Positions 10,621 to 21,267 of a stretch of DNA of 64,000 nucleotides are shown here, one piece after another. This DNA comes from Cololabis saira (Eukaryota > Chordata > Actinopteri > Beloniformes > Belonidae), in assembly GCF_033807715.1 (NCBI RefSeq), contig NC_084599.1, forward strand, positions 29,631,625 through 29,695,624. Direction: 5' to 3'. A program made the position numbers and the translations under genes. The notes under the pieces are model-generated. The model saw only the letters and a program-made list of their open reading frames with translations, searched no databases and was not told the origin of the DNA. Position 1 is the first letter of the stretch; every line of letters starts with the position of its first letter.

Positions 10621-10820
10621 AGCCCTGCACGGTGAATCAGAGAGACATGGACGAACGTAATATTAGGTTTGCACATGGAGGACGTACAAAGATGTACTTA
10701 GAACATAAGGACCACATTAGATTTGTTTGTAAACATCAAAGACAAGTCAGCTCAGTACCACTTCGCCAGCAGTGTGTTGATGGTGTCATGGAGCTGCCCA
10801 CCTGCAGAGATCAATACTGA
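10621..10820 (+). CDS. Terminal SCR15 exon with stop, unit 1 (CFH SCR20-like)
   Basis: Follows TTTGCAG in phase 1 and ends in TGA at 10818-10820. Motifs KPCTVNQRDMDERNIRF, KMYLEHKDHIRFVCK, LRQQCVDGVMELPTC match the layout of CFH SCR20 (PC-x-ISREIM-x-NI, KLYSR, EFVCK, LRTTC-x-DG-x-L-x-YPTC). In CFH this domain binds C3d and host glycans; the same role here is inference. Confidence 0.85.
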
Positions 10821-11152
10821 AGTAAAATGGGTAAAATTAAACAACACAGTGCACAAACAGGCAAATGATTAAAAGGAGTGAAGTGTTGTGATCCACTTCT
10901 GTGTGACTATTTTTAAAATATTCCGTCATCTCTCTCTACCTTTTAATAATGAACTTTATATAAGATGTTATTTGACAAAAAAAACTTTTTTTGGAGAGAA
11001 TTTGTGTCAAATAATTATTTTCTTTTTAAGCTATAATGTCTTGGAAATCCAGTTGGAATTAGACAGTGTTAAAATAATGTATTAATCAATGTAAAAATCA
11101 ATGTATAGCAAATCTGGAAAACATTTAATACTAATGTCAAATTCTGTGCACA

Positions 11153-11158
11153 AATAAA
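11153..11158 (+). promoter_or_regulatory. Candidate polyadenylation signal AATAAA, unit 1
   Basis: AATAAA about 330 nt after the SCR15 stop. It is conserved at the same place after unit 3 (43291-43296). Confidence 0.5.
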
Positions 11159-11509
11159 AATGTGTCTTAAACATCCAGTATTCACGGGGATCAGCTTTGG
11201 GATTTTATTCTTTTATTTTTTTCATCAGAACACTGAACTTGCAAACAGGAAGCATACTGGACCGTCATATCAAACAATTTGTATGTGCAAGCTCCCCATA
11301 CTCCTTTGTGTTTCTGATCTGATTAAAGAGGGAAAAAAATATGAATAAGTGAAAGATAAAATAAAAGATGAAAATACATTGATACACACTGAGTACTACA
11401 CACTGTTGTCTCTTTAGAAACTCATGCATATGAGCTTTGATGACTGTAAAAAGAATCAACTCTAACATTAGTTTTCAAAAAACAACAAATCTAGACAAGA
11501 GGGTGGTTT

Positions 11510-11815
11510 TGAAAAATTGAGAGGAACTCAAGTGTAACGGTGAAGCAACAATGACCAGAGATAAAGAAGGTGGAAAATTTTAAGTACATAGGGCAGAAAG
11601 TCATTGCACTGCGATGCAAAAGCCTACTTGACATTTCTTGTGTGTGGAAAAGAGGTGAAAAAGAAGAGTGTGGAAAAAAGATGAAGGCAAGTTGCAACGG
11701 ATGGAAAAAAGGGTCAGAGGTGCGATTAAAAAGTGTCAGCGTACATGGGAGGAAAAGTATACAAGACAGTGGTGAGGATTGCAATGCTGTATGGTTTAGA
11801 GAAAGAAAAGAAGTA
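11510..11815 (+). mobile_element. LINE reverse-transcriptase relic (RTE/Rex3-like?)
   Basis: Degraded reading frames give VEDFKYIGQKV and SCNGWKKGSE-type pieces, and VVRIAMLYGLE in another frame. These match the downstream part of a LINE RT in which FKYLG and the NGWRK, VVRPAMLYG pattern recur. A longer copy is at 43915-44335, so it was present before the unit duplication. Confidence 0.5.
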
Positions 11816-12344
11816 GCAGAAGTCAACATTGTTTATAAAATTCCTTATTAGTTGACTGTTGGTTGGTATGTTGTAGCACAGTTTTTTACTGAGTGCACTT
11901 CCTCTATGGTCATTTTGTACAGAAGAAAATCACATAAGGGATGTGGGGGGGTCACAAACAGATTTAGAAAAAGATCAACTTCATTCTAAACTTTAGATGT
12001 GCAAAACCATCACAGTAAAAATATTGAACACTGGTTTATGGCCCAAAGTCTAGAAGACATGGGAGAATGCTATGAATAAATACATCATTGTAATTTATTT
12101 CATTAATATCCATCCATTCCTGGGACAGAGTAATTTGAAGCCAGTAAAGGTCAACAGGTGAATCTAATCATCATTGTGCACAAAAAGTAATATCCACTAA
12201 AGCATAAGTGGCTGGGAAGAGAGAGGTCTGGACCTTATTCCTAAGCCTGCTGCCCCACAACCTGGTCTTTGAAAAGATTAAGTTAATGAATGGAGCTTTG
12301 GTTTAGGTTTTGTAAAATAAGTAATGGTAGTGTTTAATGTGGTG

Positions 12345-12769
12345 TTGTGCCATACAGGTAGCTTAGCTGATCGGTTATCAAAAGGTTATTAATAATTTCA
12401 TTCACAATTATTAATAATTCATAAAGTTGACTATTTATCAAGTTGAATGATCAAAATGATAATAATCCTCGTAGGGGCACCACCTGTTTCCAGGAAAATG
12501 ATAACTTTCACAGCAACAATCAGTCTCAAGAGTAGTTTTTATACATCATATAATTGAAGGGTGAGATCCAAGCGCTAGCTCCGGCAACCAGCCTTGGCAG
12601 CAAAAATGTGTAAAATAAAAGAGGACAACTTCTTTCGATCAGAAATGTATTTACACCAGTGTCAAGCAGTTTGCGTCACGCAGTCTGAGGGCGGGTCACG
12701 CTGCGGTACGTGAACACGTAGCCAAAAGAGGCGTGCTACGTCACGCCACGTGAACACGCCTCCTGGAAG
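12345..12769. other. Unclassified sequence left of the gypsy element
   Basis: Begins where the block shared with unit 3 ends. The left part is AT-rich; from about 12660 it becomes GC-rich with repeated ACGTGAACACG / GTCACG motifs. It joins 21876 if the gypsy insertion is ignored, so it probably belongs to whatever repeat the gypsy element landed in. Confidence 0.35.
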
Positions 12770-12774
12770 GCGGA

Positions 12775-12809
12775 TGTGACAGTTTGACCCCCAGGCCAGG
12801 GGTTTGACA
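12775..12809 (+). repeat. Collapsed 5' LTR (35 bp)
   Basis: It joins the first 18-19 bases of the LTR (TGTGACAGTTTGACCCCC) directly to its last bases (CCAGGGGTTTGACA), the same two ends found 616 bp apart in the 3' LTR. Promoter and polyadenylation regions are lost. The target duplication GCGGA abuts it, so the deletion was internal. The TTTGGTGGCAG that follows is where the primer-binding site should lie; the primer tRNA was not identified. Confidence 0.85.
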
Positions 12810-12827
12810 TTTGGTGGCAGTGGTGGG

Positions 12828-15800
12828 ATGGCAGGCCGCAAGGGTTATTCATACAAACCGGGCAGAGGTAGAGCTCGTAGTGGTTTACGATCCCAAGTGG
12901 CAGATGTGACAAAGCAAGAGGGGACTGAAGATGGGGCCATCGGAGGTGCCATGGCGTTGGCGTTCGACGAGGAGGCCACTGCGGAGGACGTCGAGTGGAA
13001 CACGGAGGTGGAGGAGGAAGCTGCACATTCTGTGGATATAGGAGGTGCTAGAAGCAAGATCAGAAGAGGACATGGAAGGGTTAGGCCGTCTGAGGAGCCA
13101 CCGTGGCCAGGTGAACCGTCACTGGCTAGCATGTTCAAAGACTTTCTGCTAGGGCAGCAACAAAGAGAAGCTGTCCTTGTTCGTGAGCTCCAGCAGCTGA
13201 AATCCGCAATTACAGCGCCTAGCGCTACGCAAGCACCCTCCCAACCGGCCCATGTGGGTGAAGCTAGCCACAATGCTAACCCTACAACTAGCCATGCTCT
13301 CCGTGTGCCATCACCCGCACCCAGGGCCCGGCTGCCACTTAACACTTCGACCGCCGAGTATCCATCTCTTAACACTTCGACCGCCGAGCATCCATCTTCG
13401 CTGCCAATAGCTTCTTCGCAGCCTGTAGCCCACAGCGACCTGCCCATGCGTCAAGGCCCAAAGATGCTTCCTTTTCAACAAGGTGAAGACATTGAGAACT
13501 TTCTTGTTCGCTTTGAGCGTATCGCTCGCACTTGGGGCTGGCCGCCAGCTGAATGGGCCTGCAGGCTTGTTCCTCTTTTAACAGGGAAAGCCCTCGATGC
13601 CTACTCCTCAATGGAGGAGGATGCTTCCAACATCTATTCTAACCTTAAAGAAGCCCTCCTTGCCAAGTTTGACATCTCTCCCGAGACATACAGATTTCAG
13701 TTTCGTTCAACTCATATTCCCCCTGGTGAATCTCCTAAGGAGACTTCCACCCGACTTAAAGGTCTCTACCGCAGATGGGTTAAGCCCGAGCAGCGGTCCA
13801 AAGGTGACATTGCAGAGGTTTTCATTCTTGAGCAGTTCCTTCGTATGGTGCCTATTGACATGAAGACTTGGATCAAAGAACATGAGCCAGAAGATGGGCT
13901 TACTGCAGCCAAACTTGCTGGGCAGTATCTCAACGCCCGTAAAGGCCTGAGGCCGCCGAGACAACAGAAAGGGGTAGCGTGCCAAGAAGCAGCTGACCCG
14001 CCACAGAGAGGAGACCGCAAAGTGAGTGGTCAAGTGGGTGGTCAAGCCACCGTAGCGGAGACGAGGAGTGTCTCCAAGTCGGGTCCAGTGAAAGAGTTGA
14101 TCTGCTACCACTGTCAACAGCCAGGGCACTGGGCCGCAGTCTGCCCCCTGAAAGGTCCTAAGCTGTCCGGCCTCTGTCATGTGCCTCACCCATCTGTTCC
14201 AGCGTCAGTCATGGCACCACCCCTTGTGCCCAATCCTGAATCTGAGCTTGAATTTGACACTGAGCCGATCATGATGCCAGCTCGTGTCAATGGTCAACAT
14301 GTGCAAGCACTGCTTGACACCGGTAGCTCTATGACCCTCCTTAACAAGTCCTTTGTTTCTTTTGGCACTCTTGATTACCGGCATGCCACAACTATCCAGT
14401 GTGTTCATGGAGATCAGAGGCCATATCCCGTGACAAATGTGACTATTGTCGTTGAAGACCAGGCTTTCTTGCTCCGTGTTGGGGTTCTTGACAACCTGCC
14501 CCATGACATGATCTTGGGCCGAGACTTGCCCGTTCTCAATGATCTTATACGTCAAGCCCACCGGCAGCGAGGGAGGTCTGGTGCAACCACAGCCATACAA
14601 GAGGCTTATCCTGTACTTACCCGGTCTCAGAAAGCCCAGCCAGGGCTGGAGCCGCTTCCTGACTTGGACCCCTCCCTATGCCAGGGTGGACGGAGTGGTC
14701 CCCAGAAGAGTAAGCGCCAGCGCCGCCTGAAGAAGATGCGTGGTACTCCACTGTTAGGTGATCTTCCTGACATGAAGCCTGATGAGAAGTGGCAGGTACC
14801 TGAAGACACCAGAGAGCTCCAGAAGGCTGACGCCTTGCTAGCACCATTACTGGCAAAGCTAAACAATGCCAATGATACAGTACAACACAACCAGAGTGAG
14901 AAGTATCTCTTGGAGGAGGGAGTCTTATATTTGGCCGATCAGCCAGAGAACCGCTTGGTTGTCCCTACAGCTTGCCGGTCGCTGGTTCTTCACCTGGCTC
15001 ATTCCATCCCCTGGGCTGGTCATCTTGGACAAGACAAGACTCTTGCTCGAGTCAAAGCTTGTTTCTTTTGGCCCTTGATGGTCAAAGATGTTATAGAATA
15101 TTGTCAGACTTGTCCCCAGTGCCAGAAAACGTCTCCCAAACGTCCTAGGAGAGCTCCGCTGCTACCTCTTCCTCTTATTGATGTTCCTTTTCGGATGATT
15201 GCAATGGACATTGTTGGCCCACTAGAGAAGAGCAGTACTGGCCAGGAATATATCCTTGTTCAATGTGACTATGCAACCAAGTTCCCTGAGGCCTTCGCCC
15301 TGAGGAGCGTCAAGACACCCAAAATCATCAGCTGCCTTGTCCAGTTCTTTTCTAGAGTTGGTATTCCTGATGAGATAATCACTGACCAGGGAACCAATTT
15401 CACCTCAAAGCTTATGAAGCAGCTCCACCAACAGCTTGGCATTCGCACCACTCCTTATCATCCACAAACTGATGGATTAGTGGAGCGTTTTAATGACACC
15501 TTGAAGTCCATGCTGCGAAAGTTTGTAGATGACACTGGTCGGGACTGGGATAAACGGCTCCCCTTTGTCCTCTTTGCCTATCGAGAGGTACCTCAAGCGT
15601 CTACTGGCTTTTCGCCATTCGAGCTCCTTCATGAGTTCCCTGTTCAAGGTCCCTTGGACCTCCTGAAGAAATCTTGGGAGTGCAAGCAACCCACACCCCA
15701 AGGTGTTCTTTCGTATGTGCTGCAGATGCGTGACAGGCTAGAGCAGTACAGAACCGAGGCCAGGAGAAATCTTGGAAAGGCTCAGCTGAAACAGAAAACC

Positions 15801-16654
15801 TGGTATGACCAGAAGGCACGACACAGGCTGCTACAGCCAGGTCAAAAAGTGTTGCTGTTGCTTCCAACCTCCAGCAGCAAGTTGCTTGCCCAGTGGCAAG
15901 GTCCCTTTTCTGTGCTTAGGCAAGTCGGACCGGTGACATATGAGGTTTCACACCCTGACAAAGGAAAGGAATCACAAGTGTACCACATTAACCACCTGAA
16001 GGAATGGAAGGACAGAACGTGCTCTGTGGAAGGAACTGAGGATGGAGAATGCTCTGAGGAAGGAATGGACATCCAGGCCAGTCAATCACCTACTCCGGAA
16101 CGGGAGGGACAAGTGGAAAAGGTGATGCTGGCACGAGAAGTGGAAATGGAGGATTCCGTGGAAGAGACTGATCTGTCTATGCTCACAACTGCACAGCAAC
16201 CTGATGTGAGTCACCTGTCTGCACAGTCTGCCCATGAATTCTTGCAGGTGTGTGGGGAGTTCCCAGACCTGTTCAGTGGACAGCCTGGGAAAACAGACCT
16301 AATAGAGCATGTGATTCATTTGAAAACCCGCACACCTATCTGCCAACGTCCTTACAGAGTCCCTGAGCGAATGGTGGAGCACCTCAACAATGAGATTCAA
16401 ACCATGCTGGATTTAGTGATCGAACCTTCCAACAGTGAGTGGTGTAATCCCATTGTTCTTGTTCCTAAGAAAGACAATACTATAAGACTCTGTAATGACC
16501 TACGCAAAGTAAATGCAGTTTCAAAGTTCGATGCTTATCCTATGCCACGAATTGATGAACTTCTTGAGAAACTAGGCAAAGCTGTTTTTATTACCACCCT
16601 TGACCTATGTAAGGGATATTGGCAAGTGCCCTTGGAGAAGGAGTCATGGGAGTA
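12828..16654 (+). CDS. Gypsy gag-protease-integrase-RT (N-terminal) polyprotein
   Basis: Open for about 1275 codons from the ATG at 12828; an ATG at 12804 lies within the LTR remnant and is unlikely to be the start. Order: gag with an arginine/glycine-rich start; CCHC knuckle CYHCQQPGHWAAVC (about 14103-14144); aspartic protease ALLDTGSSMTLL (about 14308); integrase HHCC zinc region (HLAHS..GHLGQDKT..CQTCPQC, about 14990-15125); DDE core (AMDIVGP, ITDQGTNF, GLVERF); GPF-type C-terminal module (WQGPFSVLRQVGPVTYEV); then RT (YRVPERM, IRLCNDLRKVNA, LDLCKGYWQVP). It stops in the LINE junction at about 16655. Placing integrase upstream of RT is the Gmr1 arrangement. Confidence 0.9.
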
Positions 16655-19600
16655 ATAATAATAATAATAATACATTTTATTTGTAGAGCACTTTTCATGT
16701 ATAATCTCAAAGTGCATTACATAAACAAGGGAAAGTCAGGGCACATAAAAGACGAGAAGTAAAAAAAGCATAAAAATAGTAAAAAACATCTAAGAAAGAC
16801 CAGGGAAAGCCTTCCTGAACAGGAAAGTTTTAAGCCCCTTTTTGAAGGTGTCCACAGACTGGGGTTGACGGAGGTGTTCAGGGAGGGAGTTCCAGATGTG
16901 GGGGGCAGCGGTGCAGAAAGCTCGGTCTCCCATGGAGCGGAGTCGTGTGCGGGGCTGATAGAGGAGGTTGGTCTTTTGTGAGCGGAGGTTCCGGGTGGAT
17001 GAGTGAGGGGTCAGGAGGTCTTTGAGGTATTGAGGGGCAGTGCTGTAGATGCAGAGGTGGGTGATGAGGGCGATCTTGAATTGGATTCTTGCGGTTATGG
17101 GAAGCCAGTGGAGTTTCTGGAGAATAGGGGTGATATGGTCGTATTTGCAGGTTCTCATCAGAGTTCGGGCGGCACAGTTCTGAATGAGTTGGAGTTTCCG
17201 AAGGTGTTTGTTGGGGATACCGATGAGCAGGCTGTTGCAGTAGTCAAGCCTGGAGGAGATAAGAGCGTGGACGAGTTTTTCTGCATCAGGGAAAGTGAGG
17301 AAGGGGCGGAGTTTGGATAGGTTCTTTATGTGGAAGAAGCAGGTTTTGTACAGATGTTTGATGTGGTTTATGAAGGTGAGTTGTGGGTCCAGCTTCACAC
17401 CGAGGTTTGTAACAGAGGTGGAGAGGGGGATGTCTTGACCGGAGAAGGAGATGGTGGTTATGGGTGATGACTGGACCTGGTGAGGGGTGCCAATTTGTAT
17501 GGCTTCGGTTTTGGAACTGTTGAGTTGGAGGAAGTTGTGACTCATCCACGCCCTAATCTCCTCCAGGCAGTTAGAGAGGGCTTGAGTAGGTGAAGATGAG
17601 GGGACTGGGGTGGAACGAAGGTTGGGGTCAGTCCGGAGGTACAGCTGAGTGTCATCGGCATAGCAGTGAAACGAGACTCCGTGCCGGCTGATGACACGAC
17701 CCAGGGGCAGCATGTACAAGATAAAAAGGAGAGGTCCTAGGACAGATCCTTGGGGGACACCACACGTAACAGGGGCTGTTTGGGACTTGGAAGATCCCAA
17801 GCTGACATACTCTGTCCTGTTACCAAGGTAGGAGGTGAACCAGTCCAGTGTGGAGTGATGGAGACCAACGTCGGTGTGCAGACGGTTTAGGAGGATGTGG
17901 TGGTCAACAGTATCGAAGGCTGCTGAAAGGTCGAGGAGGATGAGCAGGGAGGGGGATCCAGAGTCGGCGGAGATGAGAAGGTCATTGGTTACCCTCAATA
18001 ATGCTGTTTCTGTACTATGGGCAGTACGGAAACCAGATTGGAAAGTTTCAAATAGTGAATGGTGTTGAAGATGTTCCTGTAATTGTGTGGCAACAGCTTT
18101 TTCAAGCACCTTGGACAGAAATGGAAGATGGGAAATGGGCCGGTAGTTGGAAAGACATTCTGGGTCGAGGCTGGGTTTTTTCAGAAGGGGCTTGATAATG
18201 GCAGTCTTGAGTGACGGCGGGACATGACCAGAGTTTAACGAGTGGTTTATTATTTGTGTGATGAGAGGGCTTATGACAGACAGGTTGGATTTGATGAGTG
18301 CTGTAGGAATGGGATCCAAAGTGGAAGTGGAGGGTTTCATTGTTTTGATGAGACTCTCAACTTCGGGCTGTGTGACAGGAACAAAGGTGCTGAAGGGTGC
18401 AGGTAGAGGGCAGGCAGGTGGCAGAAATGGTGCTGAGGAGCCTGCGAGCTGGGACCGGATGGAGTTGATCTTGTCCTTGAAAAATGAAAGAAATCTGTTG
18501 CAGTGTTCGGCTGTGGACTCTGTCTGGGTTTGGTTCTTGGAGTTTAGGAGAAGATTTATGGTGGAAAAAAGTTGTTTTGAATTTCCTGGACTGCTGTTGA
18601 TGATGTTTGAATAATAGGTGGACCGGGCTTCTTTAAGGGCTGCTGCGTAGGCCTTCTGATGGTCTTTGTAGGCCAGCTTGTGTACCACCAGGCCGGATGA
18701 TTTGACTCGCCTTTCAATGGCCCGGCCAGCAGCTTTCATCCTGCGCAGTTCATTGGTGAACCAGGGGGCAGTGCGGGAGAAAGACACAGTCCTTGTTTTG
18801 AGAGGGGCATGTACATCCAGGAGGTGGCGAAGAGAATGGTTGTAGTGTTCAACCGATTCCATAACTGAGGGAAAGTTAAGTGAGGCCAGCATTTGGAGGT
18901 CAGAATGCAAAATGGCAGGGTTGATGTTTTTTAAATTGCGAAAATGAATATCGCGTTTAGGCTGAGGGAGGTGGGATGAGCAGGAAATGTCCATTGAAAT
19001 AATGCTGTGATCAGAGACACCCAGGTCATATACTGCCAGATTATTGATGGAGGGGGAGTCTGAGATGACCAGGTCTAAGGTGCGCCCCCTGGTGTGAGTG
19101 GGTGCATCAACATGCTGTGTGAGGTTGAGACAGTCCAACACATGAAGGAAATCAGCTGCCAGGGGGGAGGAGGGGTTATCAACATGAATGTTCATATCAC
19201 CCAGTATAATGTTATTGGAAGATAGAGAGCAGAAGGAGGTGAGAAGGTCATGAATCTCCGTGATGAAGGATGGGTGTGGTTTGGGCGGCCGGTAAATTAA
19301 TACAGCATTGATCTTGGATGGAGGTTTTGATTTGAAGGCCAGATATTCAAATGAGGACACTTCAGGTAGAGACAGAGGGGACAGTTTGAGAGTATTGCGG
19401 TAGATAACCGCCAGGCCACCACCTCGGCCAGTGCAGCGAGCTCTCTGCAGGTAACTATATCCAGGGGGGCAGGCTTCATTTAATGAGGAAAAGACCTCAG
19501 GTTGGTGCCAGGTCTCCGTGAGGCACATCAGGTCAATATCTTTGTCAAGGATGTGATCGTGGACCAGGCTTGATTTATTTGAAAGAGACTGGGCATTAAA

Positions 19601-20287
19601 AAGTTCAGTCTTGATGTGGTTTTGACCAGTGGATCTCTGGATGGGATAGAGCAGGCTGGGATCCACACCTCTCCGCCCACCACACACAGTATGGCTCAGT
19701 CTCGCGATGTTCCCGGCAATATTCCTTACCGCGGTGTCGGCGCTCTGATGACGTGTCAGTGACGCGACCGGAAGAGCGGAGGACCAGGTGAGCGAGATGG
19801 ATCCAGCATCGGGAGGCTGGAAGCAGGCATACTTTCTCCGAGATGCTCCTGCCTTAAGCTGCGCCAGGGTAGCAGGTCCATTTACCGGGGTAATCAGCGG
19901 CGCTGGCTCCGGAAAGACAGGGCGGATCCAGCGGCTGCAGACGAACCGGGCAGGAGGAGAAGATCCGCCAGCGTCGGTGGTCGGAGCAGGGCCCGCTGGA
20001 ACGGGGGCCCCGACCGCGATCCCTCCGGGGAGAGACAGCAGGCAGTCGGCGCAGGTGATCGGGGATGTCCGCCAGCAACGGTGTTTGCTGATAGAAGAGT
20101 GGATGATCAGGTAACAGCAGGGAATCTGACCAAGCCCTGAGGTCGAGGAGGGTTTGGCGATCATATGCCAGCAGAGCAGAAACAAATCGGAAGGCAAAAA
20201 GCAGCAGGAGCAGGAAAAAAGACATGACAGCGCAGGAGCGAGGCGGGCGGCATGCCATCACGGGCGCCACTCTCCTCCACATCAGCC
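16655..20287 (-). mobile_element. L2-type LINE, nearly full length, inside gypsy RT
   Basis: Minus-strand LINE with a (TTA)n 3' tail at 16655-16674 and a 5' end near 20287. It separates KESWE at the left gypsy edge from the TAFRGPKGLYQ motif at the right edge, which are adjacent in intact gypsy RTs. No convincing target duplication is visible, which is common for L2. The 5' end contains a signal-peptide-like reading frame (from about 20228) in a different frame from the long ORF. Confidence 0.9.
16790..20197 (-). CDS. LINE endonuclease-reverse transcriptase (L2 clade)
   Basis: A 1135-codon open frame. After an N-terminal part that is probably out of frame comes an APE endonuclease (LFNAQSLSNKSSLV, CLTETWHQP, LGDMNIHVDNP, VSDHSIISMDIS), then RT ([68 protein letters not shown]) and a C-terminal region ending in FRKAFPGLS. 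Catalytic YADD and endonuclease residues look intact, so it is a recent insertion. The real N-terminus is probably a hydrophobic leader (MSFFLLLLLFAFRFVSALLA, from about 20226) in another frame, joined by a frameshift around 19.8 kb. Confidence 0.88.
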   Translation of the reverse strand: MPSDLFLLCWHMIAKPSSTSGLGQIPCCYLIIHSSISKHRCWRTSPITCADCLLSLPGGIAVGAPVPAGPAPTTDAGGSSPPARFVCSRWIRPVFPEPAPLITPVNGPATLAQLKAGASRRKYACFQPPDAGSISLTWSSALPVASLTRHQSADTAVRNIAGNIARLSHTVCGGRRGVDPSLLYPIQRSTGQNHIKTELFNAQSLSNKSSLVHDHILDKDIDLMCLTETWHQPEVFSSLNEACPPGYSYLQRARCTGRGGGLAVIYRNTLKLSPLSLPEVSSFEYLAFKSKPPSKINAVLIYRPPKPHPSFITEIHDLLTSFCSLSSNNIILGDMNIHVDNPSSPLAADFLHVLDCLNLTQHVDAPTHTRGRTLDLVISDSPSINNLAVYDLGVSDHSIISMDISCSSHLPQPKRDIHFRNLKNINPAILHSDLQMLASLNFPSVMESVEHYNHSLRHLLDVHAPLKTRTVSFSRTAPWFTNELRRMKAAGRAIERRVKSSGLVVHKLAYKDHQKAYAAALKEARSTYYSNIINSSPGNSKQLFSTINLLLNSKNQTQTESTAEHCNRFLSFFKDKINSIRSQLAGSSAPFLPPACPLPAPFSTFVPVTQPEVESLIKTMKPSTSTLDPIPTALIKSNLSVISPLITQIINHSLNSGHVPPSLKTAIIKPLLKKPSLDPECLSNYRPISHLPFLSKVLEKAVATQLQEHLQHHSLFETFQSGFRTAHSTETALLRVTNDLLISADSGSPSLLILLDLSAAFDTVDHHILLNRLHTDVGLHHSTLDWFTSYLGNRTEYVSLGSSKSQTAPVTCGVPQGSVLGPLLFILYMLPLGRVISRHGVSFHCYADDTQLYLRTDPNLRSTPVPSSSPTQALSNCLEEIRAWMSHNFLQLNSSKTEAIQIGTPHQVQSSPITTISFSGQDIPLSTSVTNLGVKLDPQLTFINHIKHLYKTCFFHIKNLSKLRPFLTFPDAEKLVHALISSRLDYCNSLLIGIPNKHLRKLQLIQNCAARTLMRTCKYDHITPILQKLHWLPITARIQFKIALITHLCIYSTAPQYLKDLLTPHSSTRNLRSQKTNLLYQPRTRLRSMGDRAFCTAAPHIWNSLPEHLRQPQSVDTFKKGLKTFLFRKAFPGLS

Positions 20288-21267
20288 TGTACACAGCCTT
20301 TCGTGGTCCAAAGGGGCTCTATCAATACACTGTCATGCCGTTTGGGTTTCACGGGGCCCCTGCCACATTTCAGCGGTTAATGGACCGAGCTCTTCAGGAG
20401 TGTGGCCAGTTCTGTGCTGCTTATTTGGATGACGTGGTGGTCTTCAGCACTTCCTGGGAAAACCATCTTTCCCACCTACGTCAGGTCCTGCAGCGGATCC
20501 ATTCCGCTGGGCTCACCCTGAATTCCCAGAAATGTGAGTGGGCCAAACGAGAAGTTTGTTACCTCGGGTACCATCTTGGTAACGGGCAAATACGTCCCCA
20601 GGTGGACAAAGTGAAGGCCATCAGAGACAGTCCTAGACCGCGGACAAAGAAACAGGTCCGGTCATTCTTGGGTCTCTCTGGGTGGTACAGGCGATTTGTC
20701 CCCCACTTCTCCACCATCACCGCCCCTCTGGTCAATCTGACTACTAAAAACTCCCCTAATCCAGTGAAATGGACCGAAGAATGTGAAACTGCGTTCACAA
20801 ATCTCAAAGCTCTCTTGTGCTCTTCCCCTGTCTTGCAAAGTCCTGACTTTAACCAGAGATTCCTTGTTCAAGTTGATGCCTCGGGAGTGGGCCTTGGAGC
20901 CGTACTAGCGCAAGGACAGGAGGGTGAAGAGCAACCACTTCTCTATTTGAGCCGTAAATTGCAGCCGAGAGAAACTAGGTACTCGGCCATTGAGAAAGAA
21001 TGTCTTGCCATTAAGTGGGCATTGGACAGTCTTCGCTATTATCTTCTCGGAAGGATCTTTGATCTGGAAACTGACCACCGTGCATTGAGCTGGATCAATT
21101 CCATGAAGGATAAAAACTCTCGTGTCACAAGATGGTATCTGGCGCTACAGCCATATTGTTTCAATATCACACACAGAGCTGGGAAAACGAATCTCCTAGC
21201 TGACTACCTGTCTCGTCTCCCTGAACTTGCCGTCGCTGGGGAGGAGGGAGGTAATGTGACAGTTTGA
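20288..21267 (+). CDS. Gypsy RT (C-terminal) and RNase H
   Basis: Continuation of the gypsy pol on the right side of the LINE. RT motifs VMPFGFHGAPATFQRLMD and AYLDDVVVFS (YLDD catalytic box) are followed by the thumb (FLGLSGWYRRFVPHF) and RNase H (VDASGVGLGAVL, ETRYSAIEKECLAIKWAL, TDHRALSW, NLLADYLSRL). It ends at TGA 13 bp inside the 3' LTR. No integrase follows, so there is no second copy: the domain truly lies upstream. Confidence 0.9.
21238..21251 (+). promoter_or_regulatory. Polypurine tract of the gypsy element
   Basis: GGGGAGGAGGGAGG directly upstream of the 3' LTR, the expected plus-strand primer. It overlaps the end of the RNase H frame. Confidence 0.7.

Larger units (their letters stand above)
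5776..10820 (+). pseudogene. Factor-H-like unit 1: leaderless 3' half (SCR10 fragment to SCR15)
   Basis: In order: half of SCR10 (5776-5848), intact SCR11 (6146-6316), SCR12 with two in-frame stops (6508-6696), SCR13 with a lost cysteine and ruined donor (9749-9937), intact SCR14 (10213-10392) and intact terminal SCR15 with a TGA stop (10621-10820). All borders are phase 1, so skipping of bad exons would keep frame. No signal-peptide exon lies upstream in the window. The same truncated start and the same SCR12 stop occur in unit 3, so the two descend from one already damaged unit. The SCR14-15 pair resembles the C-terminal surface-binding SCR19-20 of CFH. It may be a pseudogene or the tail of a gene starting left of the window. 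Confidence 0.75.
10821..12344 (+). other. 3' UTR and 3' flank shared with unit 3
   Basis: The sequence after the SCR15 stop is closely repeated after unit 3 (42944 to about 46275), interrupted there by later insertions. The homology stops abruptly near 12345 / 46276 after TTTAATGTGGTGT, which marks the right edge of the duplicated block. Confidence 0.7.

Noticed and set aside
10404..10676. Frames with (IY)n or (YI)n runs here and at 42596-42868, 53090-53479 and 63503-63688
   Set aside because: These are translations of AT-dinucleotide microsatellites.
12804..12827. ATG at 12804 as the start of the gypsy polyprotein
   Set aside because: It lies inside the collapsed LTR and would not be in a normal element transcript; the ATG at 12828 follows the LTR.
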